A stretch of DNA of 64,000 nucleotides from Owenia fusiformis (lineage: Eukaryota; Annelida; Polychaeta; Sabellida; Oweniidae). Under the pieces are notes generated by a model that had not been told where the DNA came from, did no database searches, and saw nothing but the letters and a program-made list of their open reading frames with translations. Shown here piece by piece: positions 34,743 through 45,765 of the stretch. The number at the start of each line of letters is the position of its first letter. Position 1 is the first letter of the stretch. Both the position numbers and the translations under genes were made by a program. The stretch covers positions 34,634,436 through 34,698,435 of the forward strand of contig CAIIXF020000006.1 of NCBI GenBank assembly GCA_903813345.2. Reading direction: 5' to 3'.

Positions 34743-34861
34743 TAGTCTTGCTTAAAAGACCCTGTACACCCCCCCCCCTTTATCATTCTCTCTGTATATT
34801 GCCAGGTAAAGAGAGTGAAGGTGACGGGGGGGGGGGTGGATACAGTCTTTGAGCAAGACTA
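34743..34861. mobile_element. 119-bp MITE with TAGTCTTGC ends and 9-bp TSD
   Basis: Starts TAGTCTTGCTTAAAAGAC and ends GTCTTTGAGCAAGACTA, with C and G runs inside the ends. The TSD is CCGTCAACT at 34734-34742 against CCGTCAACA at 34862-34870. It matches the outer parts of the element at 46384-46919 and shows that element's state before its own nested insertion. Confidence 0.85.
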
Positions 34862-35285
34862 CCGTCAACATATTTTTTCGTACCCGTCATCTCGACCTCA
34901 TTTATGAAATTAAATGCTAATGGCCGTCAGTACATTTGCTAATCAAATCACAACACTTTCACATTGAACTTGCCAATCACAACCAGAAATGTTGAGTTGA
35001 CGACCCAATACTCAATTGCACGTCTGATAACGGCTCTTATATTATCACATTGATATTGTGTACCAATTCATAACTTGATAAATTTAGGAAGGTTTAACGG
35101 CGGTTAACATTTGTATAACAACGTTTAAGTTTCGTGGCCGCCAAAATACCGAACCACACATTGCCCCAAATTGTGTCTTATATAAATAAAAAATGGAGAT
35201 TAGGGCTGATCATTTTTTCAAAATATTGAATTACGACATTTACAAAATGTGTTCACCCGTGACACATTTAGACTGTATTTTTGTA
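34862..35285. other. Intergenic, no gene seen
   Basis: Nothing recognised beyond a faint direct repeat of AAGTTTCGTG.CCG.CAA (34727 and 35128). Confidence 0.45.
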
Positions 35286-35690
35286 TGCCCGCGGTGCTAG
35301 TGAATTGCGTTATGTTTTAATGAAGTTAATCCCCAGGTATCACTAAAAAGAACAATAACTTAAGCCCTGTAGTGATCATTACATGCTCATGTGTTTTCAA
35401 CAAAAAAAGCTATATCAAGCGCACTAACGCTCACATAATTATTTTGAAAAATATCGTTTATTGCAATCGAACTCTTGTAGTGCACTAGCAACAAGCCGGC
35501 GCTGCTCACACACGCGAGCAGCCGACCAGGTTGCCACAGTGTACAAATTAGCTGTTTAAGTGCGCTTGGATGAACTGCTTTTGTTGAACACGTGTGAGCA
35601 TGTAATTTGCAACGCATGGGCTCATTGTAATTTTTCGTGATACCGAGGAGGAATACACTATATATTATGCAATGCCCTAGCCCGCGGGCA
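35286..35690. mobile_element. 405-bp MITE with TGCCCGCGG inverted ends
   Basis: Left end TGCCCGCGGTGCTAGTG and right end CCCTAGCCCGCGGGCA are inverted. Complementarity continues through the CCAGGTATCAC/GTGATACCGAGG blocks. The minus-strand frame at 35387-35617 is incidental. Confidence 0.75.
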
Positions 35691-36857
35691 GTTTAAAAAC
35701 GCAACCTCAATCTAAAAAAAACTTGTGCAAACCACTTGGGGTAACGCGAAGAAGAATACCGCTAATTGCCATAATCAAATCTTCTTTGATCTTGAGACGA
35801 TGTTAACTTACATGTCGAAGTGATTGGTAATTATCTCGTGAAATTAATTCTGTTTGTAAATGCTCTTCTAGTTTGTATTTTAATGAAGTTAGATAACTAA
35901 TGATGGCGGTTTGGTTTCATTTAATTAAGGCAATGGTACTTTAGAATATTACCTAATAATACCAAAGCCTACTTTTACGGAAATTTGCTTAAATTTGTCA
36001 TGTAGACTTCCCACGGAAGCATTGACGACCCGACGTTCAACGAAATGAGTAGAACTTCGATAAAAATCCAATTGATCTTCCATATGTAAACATGACATTT
36101 AGATTCTGAACTATGTCTCGGAACTTTTAATCAAACCTGTCTCACAAGGTCTACATCAATTAAGTATAGCCTTATGGTGCAAGATAGACAGTTAAAAGGG
36201 TAAATATTAAGGACACCCCTACATCACGATATCAAAGTTAGCAATTATTTGGTTTGAATTCCCTTAATCTATATAACTTGCATCAGATCTTTGATTTAAT
36301 TCATCCTATTTTCCATCAGAGACATATAAAACATGTTTTATACGTCTCTCTTTCCATATAAGACTAGATTTGAGAGGATGAATTCATGGTGATCACCCGG
36401 GGGTGATCAATGATTTCGAGGCAAAGGCAACTGATGATCTCGGGGGGGGGGGGGGGGCAGACCCAGAATTTCAGGGACAGGGTAAGGGGGTTCGTATTGA
36501 TTGTTGAATTGTATGCTGATGGATGAGCTAAGGAGGTCAGAGGCATGTTTTGCAAATTGAGTAAAAAGTCGTATCCCATGATACTGCTACTTCACGGTGA
36601 TAAACACCCGTGAATAGTTTTTGATATCGAAAAAATCGTATTGTCCCGCCCAATCCTGCTCACGAAAATCGTATTCACCTTCAGATCCCGCTCAAGAAAA
36701 TGGCACTCACCTCCCTGGATGTTTTGCCAAACAAAGCTTTCTATTACGTTCAGTTGGCCCGATAGCATGCTATAATGATGTTCTTATGTGAGAAACCATA
36801 TTTTCCTACGGGCCCTCGGGATATCATATTGTCCCTCGGACTAAACCCATATTGAAT
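35691..36857. other. Intergenic, no gene seen
   Basis: Contains a 14-base G run near 36440 and short hairpins (CACCCGGGGGTG near 36396). No coding region recognised. Confidence 0.45.
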
Positions 36858-37298
36858 AACCCAGATGCGAGTAGGCAGTTACCAGTTCCGCCACCAGATG
36901 GCTCGTTCGGGTCAGATAACATGGCAGGTATAGTAGAAAGTTCCCTTTAACTTAAATTACATCTGTTTTAGTGGTTCAATTTTTATATAACCCTTATGTA
37001 TCTAATAGTTATGCAAATTAAAATATGTCCAGTAAAAGAAAATGTTATCTGTCCAATACAAGAAAAGATATTTAACTTTTTGTGATTTTGTAACATGGGG
37101 TGGGGTCTTTGAGGAATCAACCCGAGCTAGAAGTCACATTTTCAAAAAAATATAATTTTCAAAGATGATAAACAATTTTCGAAACCATTTATCTAGACGT
37201 ACTTTTACATGTAGATTTCAAATATGACATCACGTTGACTGAATTTTGAATATTTAATGACGTAAATCAAGGTTATTTCTATTCGCATCTAGTCTATT
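36858..37298. mobile_element. Dispersed repeat with AGATGCGAGT inverted ends, copy B
   Basis: Close relative of 34213-34655 in the same orientation: CCAGATGCGAGTAGG at the left, TATTCGCATCTAG at the right, the same internal blocks, no coding. A short gap then leads to copy C. Confidence 0.8.
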
Positions 37299-37870
37299 CC
37301 TCCCAGTAAATAACCTCTGTATATTGGAGCGTACATTCAAAACTGGGACTGCGACTCGCTTATATCTTCACCGCAGGCGTATAGTTTTTTTAGGTTGGGA
37401 ACATTCGTTTACGATCTCCCCGTCTATCCGCAAAATTAACAAATCTAGGTATTGTCTTCAACTAAACAACTAAACTACCGGAACTAAACCGGCCATTGGT
37501 GCGATGGTATGGTCAATTACTCAGATGCGTGTTGATGGTTACCAGTTTCACCACCAGGTTACTCGTTCGGGTCAGACAGCATGACGGGTAGAAAGTTCCC
37601 TTTATCATAAATATCCATCTGTTTTAGTGGTTCGATTTTCATGTCACCCTTTTGTATCTAATAGTTATGCAAATTAAAATATTTCCAATGAAATAAAATT
37701 TTATTTGTAAAATACAAGAAAATATATATTTCACTTTTTGTGATTTTATAACATGGGGTCTATGAAGAATTTCCCCGAACTAGAAGTCGCATTTTCAAAA
37801 AAGATAAATTTTGTTCATAAACAATTTTCGAAACCATATTTCTGGATGTACTTTCATGACATCACTTTAA

Positions 37871-38359
37871 AGCTGGACTACGCTCCGAAACGCAATATGT
37901 TGACATATATTGTTTTTACATTTTCAAGCTCTAATATAAAGTTTATGTAAATAAAAATTGTTTTTCTCTGCGTAATATCAAAGAACAATCATTTAGTTAA
38001 AAAATAAAAAGGCTAGTGCGGGATTCGAACCCGGGCCTCCCGCGTGCTCAGCGAGGATTCTACCCGCTACACCAACGTATTATTATGAAAGGAGGATGCA
38101 ATTAAACGCTACTTATTTTGAATGCTATGATTCGGAAGTGACGTCACGTTCTTCATTTAGAAACCTTTCCAAAATCATATCGCCGGCACCGATCGAAGCA
38201 AATTCAATGAAAAATCTTTGAAATGACACATTTATCGTAAGTATTTCTACACAAGATTTGCCCCATTTGTTCATCATTCTATAATCTTTCATTAAGCTCA
38301 AAATGATAAAGTTCACCCCCGAAACAATCCAAGATTGCGTTTCGGAGCGTAGTCCAGCT
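37871..38359. mobile_element. piggyBac-type MITE with TTAA target duplication
   Basis: Starts AGCTGGACTACGCTCCG and ends in the complement CGGAGCGTAGTCCAGCT, with the inverted repeat continuing to AAACGCAAT. Flanked by TTAA at 37867-37870 and 38360-38363. Relatives A and B of the host repeat show the uninterrupted site. TTAA duplication is characteristic of the piggyBac superfamily. No transposase, but a tRNA-like unit lies inside. Confidence 0.85.
38009..38082 (-). pseudogene. tRNA-like sequence (Gly-type body, Ala AGC anticodon)
   Basis: Read on the minus strand there is a Pol III B box GGTTCGAATCC (38021-38031), an A-box-like TGGTGTAGCGGG, an anticodon stem CTCGC/GCGGG enclosing loop TGAGCAC (anticodon AGC, 38046-38048), and a T5 stretch right after (38006-38010). 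The body resembles metazoan tRNA-Gly (ACGCGGGAGGCCCGGGTTCG). The two acceptor strands do not pair, and the T stem has a mismatch, so it is not a normal tRNA. Probably a tRNA-derived remnant or SINE head carried by the MITE. Confidence 0.7.
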
Positions 38360-38424
38360 TTAACAGAATTTTGAATATTTAATGACGTAAATAAAGATTA
38401 TTTCTACTCGCATCTAGTCTATTG

Positions 38425-39506
38425 GGACTTTGTTTTCATTATGAACACATTCTATCATTACATCATCCTCAGAAAACTTTAAGTTTCATTTAGTTTAAAA
38501 ACCACAATCAAAATATTGCCACTGTTTCTCATAAATCTTGACAACTGATCAATTTACAATAGAGAGTAATCTCTTCGTCATAATAAAGATACATAACATG
38601 AATATCTAGAGTCGACAGATGTGGGACAGTGTGACCGATTGTTCCTCTATTTTGGCAATGGGCTGAGGCGAACGGTAAAACAGTCGCAGTCAACGGCCAT
38701 AACCGTTCGAAGTCATTGATCACCATAAGACTGGAAAGGTTAAAAACAATGTTGCTAGTGAATTAACTCGTGTTCAACATTGTCTGCAGGGAAGAAACTA
38801 ATTGCTTCTAAGATAAATGGTCGGACATTCGTGATAAGACGTTTTCAAATAACAGTTATACACAATTAATCCGATATTGGTTCAAGTGGTTGAAAAACCG
38901 ATTGTCAACACAATGTGCATCATTTATAAAATGCTTTATTGCAATGAAAGATGTGTCACTTTGAAGTGTTACAATAAGAGCTGAATGCAAAATTAACCTA
39001 CCGTTTACTTAGAATTCCTATTCATAACTTATCCGTATTTTGTTCAGTTAACATATCCCATGCTCTTCATTACAGCTTAACTCAATCTAAAGACTATCGG
39101 AGCACTGTTGTACCTATAATGTGTTGTATAATACCACGTTACATCCAAGCACCGAAGATAATATTATCTAATACGACACGTTCTTTCGCAATCTCTGTTT
39201 CATTAATGTTTGCTAGTTATGCTAGCAACTCTCTATAGAACCTCCGGTATCAAAATGGATGAATATCCGCCAGCACGAGTCTTAAATAAGTTTTCAACTT
39301 ATAGACAAGCCGACACGAGTAACTAATCTAAGTAATGGCTATGTATCTACTTATTTAATCATTTACGAACAAACCTGATCAAATAAGCAATTCAACTGGA
39401 AACCTCAAAATTGGATATCCAGATTACAGTACTTCATTTACTGACTGTAAACTTTGCGTCATATTCATGGCGAGTTTGGCAAGTTTGGCGAGTTTGACAG
39501 TACTAA
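38425..39506. other. Intergenic, no gene seen
   Basis: Only short open frames (for example 38529-38726 on -) without recognisable product. A short GGCGAGTTTGGCAAGTTTGGCG repeat lies near 39468. Confidence 0.45.
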
Positions 39507-39865
39507 CAAGGCATTAACTTGACGAAATGTCGCCACCTAGTTGGTCACAATATTATGAGTTCAATCTTAAGTCAGATTTGAACTTCTGAGAACTTGTAGA
39601 TGATGTTAAAACCACAAATTATTCCATTTGAGGCAAGTTGAAACAATACCTTTTTGACCTTTTTGACCTTGAGATGGCCATTGAAGGTCAAGTCTTAAAT
39701 CTAAAGTCAGATTTGAACTTCTGAGAATTTGGAGATGATTTTGAAAAAATGGTCAATTTGAAGCAAGTTGAAAAAATACTTTTTGAACTTGAGAAGATCA
39801 TTGAAGGTCAAATTTCAGATCTAAAATCAGATTTGAACTTCCAAGAACTTGTGGATGATTTTAAA
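39507..39865. repeat. Diverged tandem repeat block, inverted relative of 13555-14010
   Basis: Starts AAGGCATTAACTTGACGAAA and continues TGTCGCCACCTAG, the complement of the right edge of the 13555-14010 block. Then follow three units with TCAGATTTGAACTTC, AACTTGTAGATGAT and GACCTTGAGA.GGCCATTGAAGGT themes. A dispersed family seen in both orientations. Confidence 0.75.
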
Positions 39866-40344
39866 AAGAATGAAGTCAGTCTAAACAGTATTTGTTATTG
39901 GAAGTTGTAAGAATATGTCACAGACGCAGACCACTGTCACAAAAAACAGAGAATATAACAATACCACTTTTAGTTTTGACATAAACCCGCGTAACACCAC
40001 TTTATGATATAGTAACAATATAATACTGACAACTCGTGTGGGACAACTTAGAAATAATCTATTTAAAAATGTCTCTGAGCTGATCCCAATTCATGCAGTA
40101 ATTAAAATCAAACCCATTGACAAATATTGGTATAACAAGATAAAACCCTGATAAATACAAGAAATAAGCTCCATTATATTTCGGAAAACTCATCACCTGA
40201 CTTACCTTCAGAAATACAGCGATAAATGCACTCTGGTAAATGATACTAGGGAGTGCTCATGATCTGCGTCATAAGCTTAATTCATATAAATATGGAAATA
40301 TCTCTTATTAGTCCATCATATCTTAACAAATATAGCAACATACC
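39866..40344. other. Intergenic, possibly leading part of the LINE remnant
   Basis: No intact frame. A weak plus-strand stretch near 40050-40160 could be upstream LINE coding sequence, but this is not supported enough to call. Confidence 0.35.
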
Positions 40345-40856
40345 CCAATATGATAAGTCATAGAATGTTAAAAAAATGGCAGCACCAGCCCTCTCTCCAA
40401 TCCTATTTAAATTATTCAACAAAATGTTTATTCTTAAAGCTTTTCCACAAAAAGTAAAGCTAGGCACATTTTAACAGTTCGTAAAAAGGCTGATAAATCA
40501 AATATCAAAACTCTCCTTCCAATTACGCTCCTTTGTTGTATTTCAAAAATAGCTGAACGTATAATTTTCAAAAGACTATTACACCATCTATTATCAAATA
40601 ATCTATTCTGAAACCTTCAAAAAATTTATGTAGATATATATACTGCGTTTGATACTTACCTCATTCTTTACTATTACAAAAACTACCGTAATCTTATAAA
40701 AATGGGTCTAAAATTCTTTCCCTTTCAACATCTTGTTTCTCAAAAATAAGTTATCATTGTTGGTCAAGAAACTGTTCCAAGCGATGTCAATTATAGAAAT
40801 TCCGGCATTTCACAAGGCTCTATTTTATTACCTTCTATTTTTCTGATATATATATA

Positions 40857-41975
40857 CAGGGTGGGCCAAAAAACCAATACCCAACTTTAAATCAGGATAA
40901 AAATAGTTAGATTCAATATGGTACATTGACTTGCATACCATTTTAAAGGTTATACAATTTCAAACAATTTGGTATATAACACTATGTCATGAAATCAATA
41001 GTAAAGTTTTATTATACTTATTTTGGAGGCCGGGTCGCTATTTAGGGTCTCCAGATTTAAGGGAGAAAATAGTAAATCTGTGGAATTATGTTAATTTTTT
41101 ATTTATAGAATATCATTCTTTTGTTAGGTGAATACATTCTTGGATACTGATATTTGCATCATTGTGTGACTGAATTTATTGTTTATGAATTTCATTGCTG
41201 TTTTATAACATTTTTCACTTTTTTATTTAAACAATTTTCACAATTGCTCAATATACCCCCACCCCTCCCCTATGCATCAACAATCAGCTTCAAGTGGTAG
41301 CACAATCTATCAATAGCCTTATTGAGAGATTTCTGTTGCAATTCATTTCAGCACTTTAGGATTCTGTTTCAGCACATCAAAGCTGTTTATTGGATGCTTT
41401 TGATTGTACCATTTCGTCGAGATGGCTCCATGTATCATAATCAAACTAATTACATGTAGCATCAGGGCTGTTGGGTGGCCAAGCATCGAGATCAATCAAA
41501 TTGACACCTTGTTTGCAAAGGAATGCCAATGTCTCTTGAGATCTATGGTACGGGGCAATGTCTTGTTGGAAAATAAAATCCTCGTCACATATACGTTTAA
41601 TGTCTTTTAACAATCTTTGAGTACTTATTGATAATAAAGAACACTAAAATTCATAAACAATAAGTTTAGTCACACAATATGCAAATATACAAGCATTTAT
41701 TCACCTAACAAAAGAATGATATTCTATAAATAAAAAATTAACATTATTCCGCAGATTTACTATTTTCTCCCTAAAATCTGGATACCTTAAATACTGACCC
41801 GGCCTCCCAAATAAGCATAATAAAACTTTAATATTGATTTCATGACATAGTGTTATATACCAAATTGTTCGAAAATGGATAACCTTTAAAATGATATATA
41901 AATCAGTGTATCATATTGAAAATAGCTATTTTCAGTCTGATTTAAAGTTGGGTATTGTTTTTTTGGCCCACCCTG
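40857..41975. mobile_element. Tc1/mariner-type element with ~300-bp inverted ends
   Basis: Flanked by TA, with ends CAGGGTGGGCCAAAAAACCA and the near-complement ending GGCCCACCCTG. Complementarity goes on for about 300 bases on each side (for example GTTAGGTGAATA at 41124 against its complement at 41699). The centre keeps a transposase fragment on the minus strand. Inserted in the LINE remnant. Confidence 0.9.
41380..41583 (-). pseudogene. Tc1-type transposase fragment
   Basis: Minus-strand reading gives EDFIFQQDIAPYHRSQETL (second catalytic Asp context), then VNLIDLDAWPPNSPD, the block before the third catalytic residue. This is followed by a stop four codons later and the further fragment FDYDTWSHLDEMVQSK. 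The N-terminal DNA-binding region and most of the catalytic domain are missing. Confidence 0.85.
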
Positions 41976-42060
41976 TATATATATAAGCTCCCTGTTTTTT
42001 TTATCAAATATTATATTTTCGCAGGTGATACATGATATTAGTCGTCAGTAATTTTCTTTT

Positions 42061-45000
42061 TAGATCACATTTAAAGTTATCTAAGTTTGATGATTATTTA
42101 CGCCCAGGGTCGAAATAACAAGAACTGAACGAAATCTAATTTCCCGGGGAAAATTTCTGGTCGTTGATGCATTATTGACCGGCAATATGGCCCGTCACTA
42201 TGACGTCACATACTGCTCAGGTCGATATAATAAAATAAATCCCTTCTTAACTGGCACTAATACCCCTAGAACAGGGCCGGCGTCCCGTGAGGTGATAATA
42301 ATTTGGAATCGAATGAAGTTTGGTTAGTCTGTAACGAAATCGAGAAACAATATCCAACTGCGTAGAAAAACCATTAGCATTTTACTATTATATTTTGTAA
42401 AACCGTAATTGAGAAGATATGTGCGCAGATTTGATAAAAAACGAACACTAGAAAAATCTCTCCATTTTGATACGATATAGCTCCTTCCTGTCACAAATTA
42501 GTTAAATAAGAGTCTAGACTCTCATAGATAAATCTTCTCACATCCCATTATCTTTTAATTGACATCTTAAAGTAATATTGCTTTTAATGGATCTACCCCT
42601 TCACTTTACATAAAGAGGTAATGACGAGGACATTTCCTTAAACAAATCGAACTTACTGTTTTCAGATAAGAATGTACGTTGATGGATGAATGATGGAGAA
42701 TCCATTTATGGCTTTGTTTTGACAAACTTGGTGATCACGACCTGTAAAACTAAATTACTCCTTTTGGTCTCATCGTATAGTTAGATTTCTTTATAATCGG
42801 AATAAAAAGTCCATTGTGTATTTCATGATAAATTGATAAGGATTCTAAATGTAATTATTGTGCCTTTCGAGATACGATAAAACACAAATTCTGGGAGTTC
42901 AAAAGGATTCAAATATTTCTGACTCAGAATCAAAGTGAATTTAAAGCGTCGATTTCGATGTATTGTTAATGACTCTGACTCTGACCTATACACATCAATG
43001 CGGATGGTATGAATTGGGGTAGTTATTGCGGAAAATCATCAACAACTTTGTTCGCCGGATTAAAATGTGCATAAAGAGAGGAGGTGCACATTTGGGGCAT
43101 GTTTTGTAAGGAACTGTACACAATTAGCAAATAATCATCAAACTTTACAACAAAATTCACATTGAATGAACTAAATAATTCTGAAATTTCAAGGTAAAAT
43201 ATGCAAAATTGACCGAGTTATTCAACTTTCTTACGATCCTTTTTTGAACACCCTGTACCAGGCAAAACATCAAAGACCTGCAAGTGTTTTATTGCTAAGT
43301 CCTTGTCTTCCTTCTAATCTGTGTCTCAATGAGACTCTTTAAATATTCGACCTTTCATGAATTAGATGTCAGATGGCTAAGTGCTCTCCAAATGATCAAT
43401 CTATACCAGATCGTTGTTTCATGAGCTTTTTACTGTCAACGTGACGCTTTAGTTGTCATTTAATTTGTATTCGAGTGTGTCCCTCGATAATGAAACATGG
43501 TTTAATTCTGATTGAAGACCAGTCTGGTTAATGACGAAATCCACATTTGAGTGGGAAATAATTGGAAAAAATCAGTTACTTCCGAATACGTATACAGATT
43601 TTCAAATATCTTAGCACTAAAGAATTTTGATGAGACATGGAATGTGTCATGGAGTCATACAACTATTTAACAATGCGTTCAACAAACTGTATCATATCAA
43701 ACCTTATATCTATTCCTTCCCCCGTTTCGTTCTATCTTTAAAAACAGTTTCATATATCGTCATCTTGATAAGAAAGGGATATACCATATGCTACTATATA
43801 CACCCCTATATGTGTTTCAGTTATAAATGTAAATGAAACAAGATTAATTGATCATAAAAGTGCTATGTAAACCATATGTATAGAAGTATATATTGAGAAT
43901 ACAATAAAGTTATGAATAAAATATTCCCTCTCGCTCGTATAATTGTAATAAAAATGTATTTTATATTCACCGTCGTTACTCTTTCTCACCATATTTCATA
44001 ACCTAATCCCGTTTTGAAACTCTCAATAAAACGGGGGTAATAAAGATAAAGATAAGATTAAACGAGCAAGCAAAAATGAGGATCTCAAAGAAGTTAGAAA
44101 ATTGCACAGAATTTAAGGCAAAAATACAGAAAGGTGATGTCGAGCCTTAGAAAATATTATAGCAACCATGTTGGAAACACTCGATGAACAATACAAGGAT
44201 AAGTTTGGTCACTTTTGTTTTTTGCGTCCAGAAAAAGCCTTATTTTTCTTTCTAGAAAATGAGGTTAGTTTGTCAATGCTAAAATTTTACTAAAAATGAT
44301 CAACATTTTTTTCCTTGTCAATTTCTAGGTCCGCCACGAAGGAGTTTAAGATCAACATAAATACCCATGATTAGATGACCTGATAATCAAGGTCAAGGTC
44401 AACTTTTATGGGTTAAGGTCATTCCAAGGTCTTAAGTTAATATCTGGGCATTTGGCGTTTTAAGGTCCTTTGTGCTGCTGTGACCGGTACCCTTGGCGAC
44501 CCATGATTAGGTGACGTGACGTCAGGTTAAAGGGTTCCGATAAGCTTCCCGTATATTTGTTAAAATGAAAATCTCCCTTTTATAAATGTGTGACGATCTA
44601 AACTGTACCAACGTTATATAAAAGTTAGAGGTGTTGACACAACGACCTCGAGCCTTTGAACCCTTGAGTATTATTCCGGGATCGAGCCTTTTATACTAAA
44701 TGGTGAGCAACACCAGAAACGAGCGTTCGATTTGCTTAACGATATGCGTCACCCTTTAAGGTAAACTTTTATGGTTCAAACTCGAACGGGTATATTGCTT
44801 GTGACGGTAAAAATATCAATCCAATTTAAAGATATACTAAGTCCCTGCAAATTGAAGTTCAACAATTATAAGTGATACCAAGCAAACAAGGAATAATGGT
44901 CATTACTTAAAAGATTGGATATATAACAATGCGTTTCATCTTCTTGGTGGTAACATTTTTAACTCCCACGTTAACCAACTCTCAAAATACCAAGATGGAG

Positions 45001-45619
45001 GCCAAAGCAGTAAACCAACCACCCACGTATTCACTAGAGATGAACTGAAAACGAAGACATAGGCTATTGTCCTTGTAACAATATGGAGGAAATTTCTAAT
45101 CTGTTTATATGCATACAATAAAATCGCGACCTCGTCGTAAACCAAAGTAAATCAGTTGTACTCGTGTTTTTGTTACAAAATGGGTCAAGTGTCCTCGTCG
45201 CTACCGGTACCATGGTAACAGGATTACACGATGCGTATCTAATGTACGAGAACATCACTAATCGATGGGTTCTTTATATTTCGAAACCAAAACTTTGGAA
45301 TTACTTGCATCCAAATATGATGTTGCTGGCAAACAAAGGAAAAGATTTGGGTTCCAGAATTCCGGTTATACAAAATGTCCTCATCTCGCCTATTCCCAGT
45401 GGCCCCAGTGGTACAGTTCAAACCTTCAGAGTATGTTTCATTTTATTTTGATAATACTGCTATAAACAATTTACGATCAGTAACAATTATAGGTGTCAAC
45501 ATGCACTTGAAGTAGTTGTCTTTGCTGTACCTTGGTTAAACTCGTTGATCTGAATAATAAATCACATCAAAACAACGCAAGTGTTTTCAATTGGTAATCA
45601 TAAATTGCATTTTCAACAT
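42061..45619. other. Intergenic, no gene supported
   Basis: A mariner-like terminus CCTTTTTTGAACACCCTGTA at 43238-43257 may pair with CTGGGAGTTCAAAAGGAT near 42892. A tail GGTAATAAAGATAAAGATAAG at 44036-44056 resembles a LINE 3' end and could belong to the RT remnant upstream. The frames at 45164-45451 and 43627-43836 show no recognisable domain. The left flank of copy 2 starts somewhere in or before this stretch. Confidence 0.45.
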
Positions 45620-45765
45620 TGATCATACAGTTATATTGCTTATGCATAATTTCAAATTCTGAATGCTTATCAGATGCCGCGCCCAGTAAGTAGTGTACAT
45701 TTAATCCATTCATAAAATGGGGAATGTGACATTTATATACATACGGGGATCATACCGATACAGTT

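Larger units (their letters stand above)
37516..38424. mobile_element. Dispersed repeat with AGATGCGAGT ends, copy C, interrupted
   Basis: Same family as copies A and B, from CAGATGCGTGTTG at 37522 to CTCGCATCTAG at about 38418. It is split at a TTAA by a 489-bp element (37871-38359). Confidence 0.8.
40345..42060 (+). pseudogene. Decayed LINE reverse transcriptase split by a mariner element
   Basis: Plus-strand fragments in several frames still show RT blocks in the right order: APALSPILFKLFNKMF (about 40383), LLPITLL.CISKIAERIIFKRLLHHLLSNNLF (about 40510-40610), DIYTAFDT (about 40635) and SQGSILLPSIFLIYI (about 40808-40852). After the insertion at 40857-41975 the next block reads FAGDT at 42018-42032, where a live enzyme has FADDT, so a catalytic Asp is lost. 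Many stops and shifts. Confidence 0.75.

Noticed and set aside
36438-36456. Long G run and other G/C homopolymers (2451, 34768, 46412)
   Set aside because: Simple homopolymers, mostly within MITE ends; length differences between copies may be sequencing error.
38009-38082. Functional tRNA-Ala gene
   Set aside because: The acceptor strands do not pair and the T stem has a mismatch; it lies inside a MITE, so it is annotated as tRNA-like only.
40931-41131. 66-codon plus-strand frame
   Set aside because: Lies in the inverted end of the mariner element; incidental.
45164-45451. 95-codon frame just upstream of copy 2
   Set aside because: No recognisable domain, overlapping frames on both strands, no splice structure linking it to the downstream gene; its counterpart lies outside the window.
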